From positions 62,001 to 126,000 of the forward strand of contig CBDCMH010000005.1 of assembly GCA_965218935.1 (NCBI GenBank): a stretch of DNA of 64,000 nucleotides. The letters are read 5' to 3'. Of this stretch, positions 59,711 through 64,000 are shown piece by piece. The DNA comes from JADFOI01 sp965218935 (GTDB lineage Bacteria > Acidobacteriota > UBA6911 > RPQK01 > JADFOI01). Each line of letters starts with the position of its first letter. Position 1 is the first letter of the stretch. The translations under genes and the position numbers were made by a program. Under the pieces are notes generated by a model. It did no database searches and had not been told where the DNA came from. It was given only the letters and a program-made list of their open reading frames with translations.

Positions 59711-60856
59711 CTATTCGAAGGCGGCAATCCCCGTGATGCTCTGCCCCAGAATGAGGGTGTGGATATCGTGGGTTCCCTCGTAGGTATAGACGGTTTCAAG
59801 GTTCGCCATGTTGCGAGAGACGGGATGATCACCGAGAATCCCGTTGGCCCCCAGGATGTCCCGGGCCATTCGTGCAATCTTCAAGGCAATTTCAGCGTTA
59901 TTGCGCTTGGCCATTGAAATTTGGTCAAAGCGATGCCGACCCTGTTCCTTAAGCCGTCCCAGCCGGTATGCAAGCAGTTGCGCTTTGGTGATTTCAGTGA
60001 GCATCCATACCAGCTTGTTCTGCACCAGTTGGTGAGACGCGATCGGTTTGTCGGAAAACTGTTTACGCTCCAATGACCAGCGCAGAGCCGCGTCATAGCA
60101 AACCATTGCTCCACCTACGGCACCCCAGGCGATACCGTATCGGGCCTGATTGAGACACATCAAAGCATTCTTGAGTCCGACCGTCCCCGGTAGAAGATTC
60201 CCCTGGGGGATTCGGCAATTGTCTAAAATAAGCTCTGAGGTAACAGACGCTCTAAAAGAATATTTATTCTGGTAGTCCCTGGTGCCAAACCCCTCGGCCC
60301 CTTTCTCGATGAGGAAACCCCGTACTTTTTCGTCCTCGCACTTCGCCCAAACCACCGCGACGTCAGCGATACTCCCGTTCGTGATCCAGGCCTTTTTGCC
60401 GCTCAGAACATAGTGATCGCCCTTTTTTTTCGCTCGCGTTGTCATCCCACCTGGATTTGAGCCGGAATTGGGCTCACTCAAACCACAGCATCCAACCGCC
60501 CTTCCGGATTGGAGCTCCGGCAACCATCTGGCCTTTTGCTCCTTGCTCCCAAAGGTGTGAATGGGATACATGACCAGTGCACCCTGAACAGAAGCGAAGG
60601 TTCGAAGGCTGCTGTCGCCTCTCTCCAATTCCTGCATGATCAATCCGTAAGCGACGGCGTTGAGGCCGGCACAACCGTACCCCTCCAAATTCGCTCCCAG
60701 GTAGCCAAGCTGACCCATCTGCCCGACCCACTCCATCGGAAAAGTACCTGCCCTATAGTGGTCCTCAATGATTGGAGCCACACGCTCTTCGACAAAGTCT
60801 CTGGCGTCCTCCCGGACCCCTTTCTCTTCATCTGTGAGGAGTTCGTCCAGATTCAT
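59711..60856 (-). CDS. Acyl-CoA dehydrogenase, glutaryl-CoA dehydrogenase-like
   Basis: 381 residues from ATG 60856 (CAAGGAG upstream); a 69-codon in-frame extension is not used. Domain pattern: N-terminal helices, middle beta domain (GCCGLSEPNSGSNPGGM), C-terminal domain with the catalytic Glu in YTYEGTHDIHTLILGQ. The ending ITGIAAFE matches glutaryl-CoA dehydrogenases, which oxidise and decarboxylate glutaryl-CoA to crotonyl-CoA. A CoA-transferase gene is divergent 225 bp away, supporting use of a free dicarboxylate. Confidence 0.88.
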   Translation of the reverse strand: MNLDELLTDEEKGVREDARDFVEERVAPIIEDHYRAGTFPMEWVGQMGQLGYLGANLEGYGCAGLNAVAYGLIMQELERGDSSLRTFASVQGALVMYPIHTFGSKEQKARWLPELQSGRAVGCCGLSEPNSGSNPGGMTTRAKKKGDHYVLSGKKAWITNGSIADVAVVWAKCEDEKVRGFLIEKGAEGFGTRDYQNKYSFRASVTSELILDNCRIPQGNLLPGTVGLKNALMCLNQARYGIAWGAVGGAMVCYDAALRWSLERKQFSDKPIASHQLVQNKLVWMLTEITKAQLLAYRLGRLKEQGRHRFDQISMAKRNNAEIALKIARMARDILGANGILGDHPVSRNMANLETVYTYEGTHDIHTLILGQSITGIAAFE

Positions 60857-61081
60857 GAAATCAGCTCCTTGAAATCCCATCAGGCGGTCAATATAGCACA
60901 GACCTTTTCGAGGCCCAAAAAACCCGCCCCTCAAAGGCTTCAGCTCCCCTCCAGCTGTTTGACGACATACGTCCGGGAACCGCGAACCAGGCCAAGGCGG
61001 GAATTCAAAAGATGTCAGAGATTCTATCGAGGGTCTGTTTGTTCCGATTATACTTGCTCCCATGAGAAAGGAGGCAGTCGT

Positions 61082-62290
61082 ATGCAGCAGATCGATCCGC
61101 AGTCCTCACCCCCTTTAACAGGAATAAAAGTGGTGGATGTATCGAGAGTTTTGGCTGGACCCTATGCGTCCATGCTACTGGGGGATCTTGGCGCTGACGT
61201 GATTAAAGTGGAACGTCCGGACGGTGGAGATCAGACCCGTTCCTGGGGCCCGCCTTTTCTCAAGGGTGAAAGTACTTACTATTTGAGTGTCAACCGCAAC
61301 AAAAGGAGTATTACCCTGAATCTGAAGACTCCCCATGGGCAAGAGATTCTTGAAAAACTGACCACTGAAAGCGATGTAGTGATCCAGAATTTCAGGCCGG
61401 CTGCCGTCCACAAACTGGGTCTGGAATACGAGCACTTACGGAGTCTCAATTCAAAACTCATTTACTGCTCGATCACCGGTTATGGCGAGACAAGCTCCTG
61501 GAAGGACCGTCCGGCCTATGACATCGCTCTACAGGCGGAGTCGGGATTGATGAGCATCACCGGCGACGAAAACGGCAGCCCTGTCAGGGTGGGGATCGCT
61601 GTTATTGACATTCTGACGGCTCATCATGCCGTGGAAGGAATTATGGCAGCCCTCATTGCTCGCCAGCGTACGGGTGTGGGTCAGAAGCTGGATCTTTCCA
61701 TGCTCGACTGCGGCGTAGCCTTCCTGTCCTATATGGCCAGCCACTATCTGGCCACTGGAGAATCTCCTCAGCGGATGGGATCCAGACATCCCAGCATTGC
61801 CCCCTACCAGGCCTTCGCCACAAAGGACGCATGGATCATCATCGCCGGTGGAAGCCAAGAGATCTGGGCCCGTCTGTGCCGAGCGTTGAATGAGCCTGCG
61901 CTGAAGGAAGACTCTCGATTTATAGATAATGCCAAACGAGTCGAGAACAGGGTGGAACTGGAGCGTATCCTCGGCGATATTTTTCGGCAACGGTCCACCC
62001 AGGATTGGCTGAATCTGCTTCAGGCCCATGAAGTGCCGGCAACATCGGTAAACGACTTGCAGGGTGTCTTCGGACTGAAACCTTTGCAGGAACGCAACAT
62101 GGTTCAAGAGGTTCATCATCCGAAAATCGGGGTGTTGTCCCTGCTGGGCTCTCCCATCAAATTGCAAACGACGCCTGCCAGCGTCCGTCTGGCACCGCCC
62201 CTATTGGGCGAACACACAGATGAGGTCTTGCAGCATCTGGGCTATTCGACCGATCAAGTCTCAGCTTTTCGAGAACAAGGAGTCATCTAA
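61082..62290 (+). CDS. CaiB/BaiF family CoA-transferase (class III)
   Basis: 402 residues from ATG 61082 with AAAGGAGG upstream. Family N-terminus LTGIKVVDVSRVLAGPYASM. The probable catalytic aspartate is D176 in AVIDILTAHHAVEGIMAAL, aligned with Asp169 of formyl-CoA transferase. Pairing with a glutaryl-CoA-dehydrogenase-like gene suggests a succinyl-CoA:glutarate-type transferase, but other dicarboxylates are possible. Confidence 0.88.
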   Translation: MQQIDPQSSPPLTGIKVVDVSRVLAGPYASMLLGDLGADVIKVERPDGGDQTRSWGPPFLKGESTYYLSVNRNKRSITLNLKTPHGQEILEKLTTESDVVIQNFRPAAVHKLGLEYEHLRSLNSKLIYCSITGYGETSSWKDRPAYDIALQAESGLMSITGDENGSPVRVGIAVIDILTAHHAVEGIMAALIARQRTGVGQKLDLSMLDCGVAFLSYMASHYLATGESPQRMGSRHPSIAPYQAFATKDAWIIIAGGSQEIWARLCRALNEPALKEDSRFIDNAKRVENRVELERILGDIFRQRSTQDWLNLLQAHEVPATSVNDLQGVFGLKPLQERNMVQEVHHPKIGVLSLLGSPIKLQTTPASVRLAPPLLGEHTDEVLQHLGYSTDQVSAFREQGVI

Positions 62291-62360
62291 CCCTGGAGAC
62301 TCTGGTTGATGCGTCGCTCCGGATCATTGCGCCGATGCAGTAGAGTGGATGTGTAGGCTC

Positions 62361-64000
62361 CTAAAGGCCTAAGGCGTAGGTGACTTTGGCAATGAACGCC
62401 CTCTCTCTGACTTCCCCGGTGGTGGCACGCACCTCGTTGTAGACCAGGAAAAGATCGCTCAGAGACCTGTGGATGAAATTGAACCGGATGTTGCTCTCAA
62501 TTTCTCGAACGGTATTATTGTATTGGATGAGGGCGTTCAAGAAAGTTCGGGGATTGAAAGCATAGAGCAGCCGAGTGTTGACCAGGTTCGTCGTGAAATC
62601 CCCCGAAGGTAAGGTGATTTCATCGTGATCCCACGATACGTCGGCAGTGAAATGATAGTTGGGCTGGAAACGCACGCCCAAGCTGTAGGAGTCCTTATCG
62701 CCATCATAAAAACTTCCGGTTCGCACGGCTGCGCTGCCGCTGAGCACGCGGCTCCCGTCACTGGCAAAGGCAACCGAGAACTCATCAAACCAGTAGTCTC
62801 CGACGGGGATTTCCTGCTCCGGTCGGATGGGAAAGGGCTCGTCCAGCCGTTCGAAATTAGCGTTCTGACGAAATACAAGGTTGCTGCTGTCTTCAAATCT
62901 GATGGTAACACTAGTCTCCACGGTCCGGGTCTCCAGGGTCCCCTCCTGGTCCTCAATGTAGTTCGCCTCCACGGCCGGTTCCCATTGCCGAATCCAGGCA
63001 ACCTGCTCGGGTCTCGGTTTTAGGGAGAACCTGCCTCGAGTCTTGCGAATCCCGGTGCGAGGAACAAAACCCACTTCGGGATTGAAGTTCTCTTCAATGT
63101 TCAGGTGCTCGGCCAGGAGGTCCCAGAACTGATCGCGCCATCGGACACTGATATTGGTTGCCGTGTCTTTTCCGGGTCTATCCGGTGACTCCGTTTTCAG
63201 TGCTAAGGGGACAACATCCAGATAGTCGAAAAACCTCAGATTTGCGTCGACGCCATAGGTGCGGTTGTGTTGGCCCTCACGCTCCTGCTTGTTGACGAAA
63301 ATCCCTCCAAAGTCCGAGTTGCGCAGGAAATCCCGGCGCAAGCGAACAACCGTGAAGTTCGTTGAAGGCGTGTCTTCAAACTGATCGGTCTGCATCGACA
63401 GAATGCCGAGTGTATAGTCGCCCGCTCGGCCGCTGAGGCGGGCACCTCCCAAGATGGGAACCAGTTGGCCCTGGGAAATACCGATCCGCCGGCTGAAAAA
63501 AGGGATGACGTCGAGCGCACTAGAGCGGCCAAAGCGCCTCTGCGACTTGCCAAACTGAAAAATTCCTGAATTCTCAAGGAAAAAATCACGCTTTTCGGGG
63601 AAAAAGAGGCTGAACCGCGTCAAATTGATTTGCTGCTCGTCCGCTTCCACTTGCGCGAAATCCGTGTTGACGGTCAGATCCAGGGTTAACCCTGCAGTCA
63701 GGCCGTACTTGACGTCCAGACCCACCTCAGGAACGAAGTCCACGTCATCCTCAGGTTTGCGCACCACTGGCGCGGACAGGTAGGGTTTAAAGTAAAGATT
63801 TCGGCCTTGTCGGATTTGCTCGAAGCCCTCCAACGTGCCGGCGAACGATACACTGCTCAGGACGTTAGGTCGTGGAACATCTGTCCACAGGGCGAATTCG
63901 TTCTTACGCCGGATGCGCCTCGAAAAATTCACCCCCCACACCTGATGTTCACCCTCTCGAAAGCGAAAAGTCGTAAAGGGAATCGCCATTTCTATCTGCC
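62361..64000 (-). CDS. DUF5916-type outer-membrane protein (5' end outside window)
   Basis: At least 546 codons; the frame is open at base 64000, and the first internal ATG (63989) lies within the conserved EMAIPFTTFRF block, so the true start is upstream. The typical order is present: end of a carbohydrate-binding-like domain (WGVNFSRRIRRKNE), the NTDFAQVEADEQQINLTRFSLFFPEKRDFFLEN block (split: NTDFAQVEAD...FFPEKRDFF), then many alternating beta strands of a barrel ending KVTYALGL. Function unknown in the family; probably outer membrane. Confidence 0.87.
   Translation of the reverse strand, partial: QIEMAIPFTTFRFREGEHQVWGVNFSRRIRRKNEFALWTDVPRPNVLSSVSFAGTLEGFEQIRQGRNLYFKPYLSAPVVRKPEDDVDFVPEVGLDVKYGLTAGLTLDLTVNTDFAQVEADEQQINLTRFSLFFPEKRDFFLENSGIFQFGKSQRRFGRSSALDVIPFFSRRIGISQGQLVPILGGARLSGRAGDYTLGILSMQTDQFEDTPSTNFTVVRLRRDFLRNSDFGGIFVNKQEREGQHNRTYGVDANLRFFDYLDVVPLALKTESPDRPGKDTATNISVRWRDQFWDLLAEHLNIEENFNPEVGFVPRTGIRKTRGRFSLKPRPEQVAWIRQWEPAVEANYIEDQEGTLETRTVETSVTIRFEDSSNLVFRQNANFERLDEPFPIRPEQEIPVGDYWFDEFSVAFASDGSRVLSGSAAVRTGSFYDGDKDSYSLGVRFQPNYHFTADVSWDHDEITLPSGDFTTNLVNTRLLYAFNPRTFLNALIQYNNTVREIESNIRFNFIHRSLSDLFLVYNEVRATTGEVRERAFIAKVTYALGL

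Noticed and set aside
60509..61081. N-terminal extension of the CoA-transferase frame
   Set aside because: It runs antisense over the acyl-CoA dehydrogenase gene; ATG 61082 has a strong ribosome-binding site and starts at the family N-terminus.

Overview
This 64 kb window reads as a chromosomal segment of a Gram-negative bacterium, most likely an Acidobacteriota member of marine, sponge or soil metagenome type. That placement is inference. It rests on a 1,100-residue TonB-dependent receptor with an N-terminal carboxypeptidase-regulatory domain, a DUF5916-type outer-membrane protein, lpxD and murJ, and many exported YtcJ-like amidohydrolases. No rRNA, tRNA or CRISPR was recognised.

Layout. 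(1) 1-18 kb, mostly minus strand: an Na+/solute symporter, an HbpS/GlcG-like protein, a complete three-subunit molybdenum hydroxylase with a CoxG-like factor, the TonB receptor and two tandem exported amidohydrolases. A third amidohydrolase lies beyond a 1.5 kb insertion sequence. (2) 18-32 kb: a fourth amidohydrolase, two divergent UbiD-type decarboxylases, a 4,5-dihydroxyphthalate-decarboxylase-like protein, a D-2-hydroxyacid dehydrogenase, a DMT transporter between inverted copies of a small repeat, an MmgE/PrpD protein translationally coupled to a second molybdenum hydroxylase without a local FAD subunit, and an alpha/beta hydrolase. This looks like uptake and oxidative or decarboxylative breakdown of (hetero)aromatic or cyclic-amide compounds; the substrate cannot be read from sequence. 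(3) 32-42 kb: a compact nitrogen-control locus glnA, glnD, glnB/K (PII) and glnE. glnE is split by a frameshift, and a MITE-like element plus an IS lie at its 3' end. (4) 42-51 kb: rmuC (tail altered by an IS3 element), xerD, another IS, murJ, lpxD and a membrane zinc peptidase. (5) 51-64 kb: a GMC oxidoreductase with its small Tat-type subunit, a second and intact copy of the 1.5 kb IS, a diheme c-type protein, a relic beta-propeller ORF, an ankyrin lipoprotein, a four-domain rhodanese, and a glutaryl-CoA-dehydrogenase/CoA-transferase pair with a cupin and a solute-binding-fold protein. The window ends inside a DUF5916 gene.

The most unusual layer is the repeat content. A family of about 180-195 bp elements with TAGCC...GGATTATGCATA inverted ends occurs five times (three full, two truncated) and repeatedly supplies the stop codon of the adjacent gene. 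A MITE-like element sits exactly between the converging stop codons of the PII gene and glnE. Two loopless palindromes (76 and 66 bp) share a consensus but differ in sequence while each stays perfectly paired. A duplicated promoter module lies upstream of the symporter and of an amidohydrolase, and one copy was hit by the IS just upstream of its -35 box.
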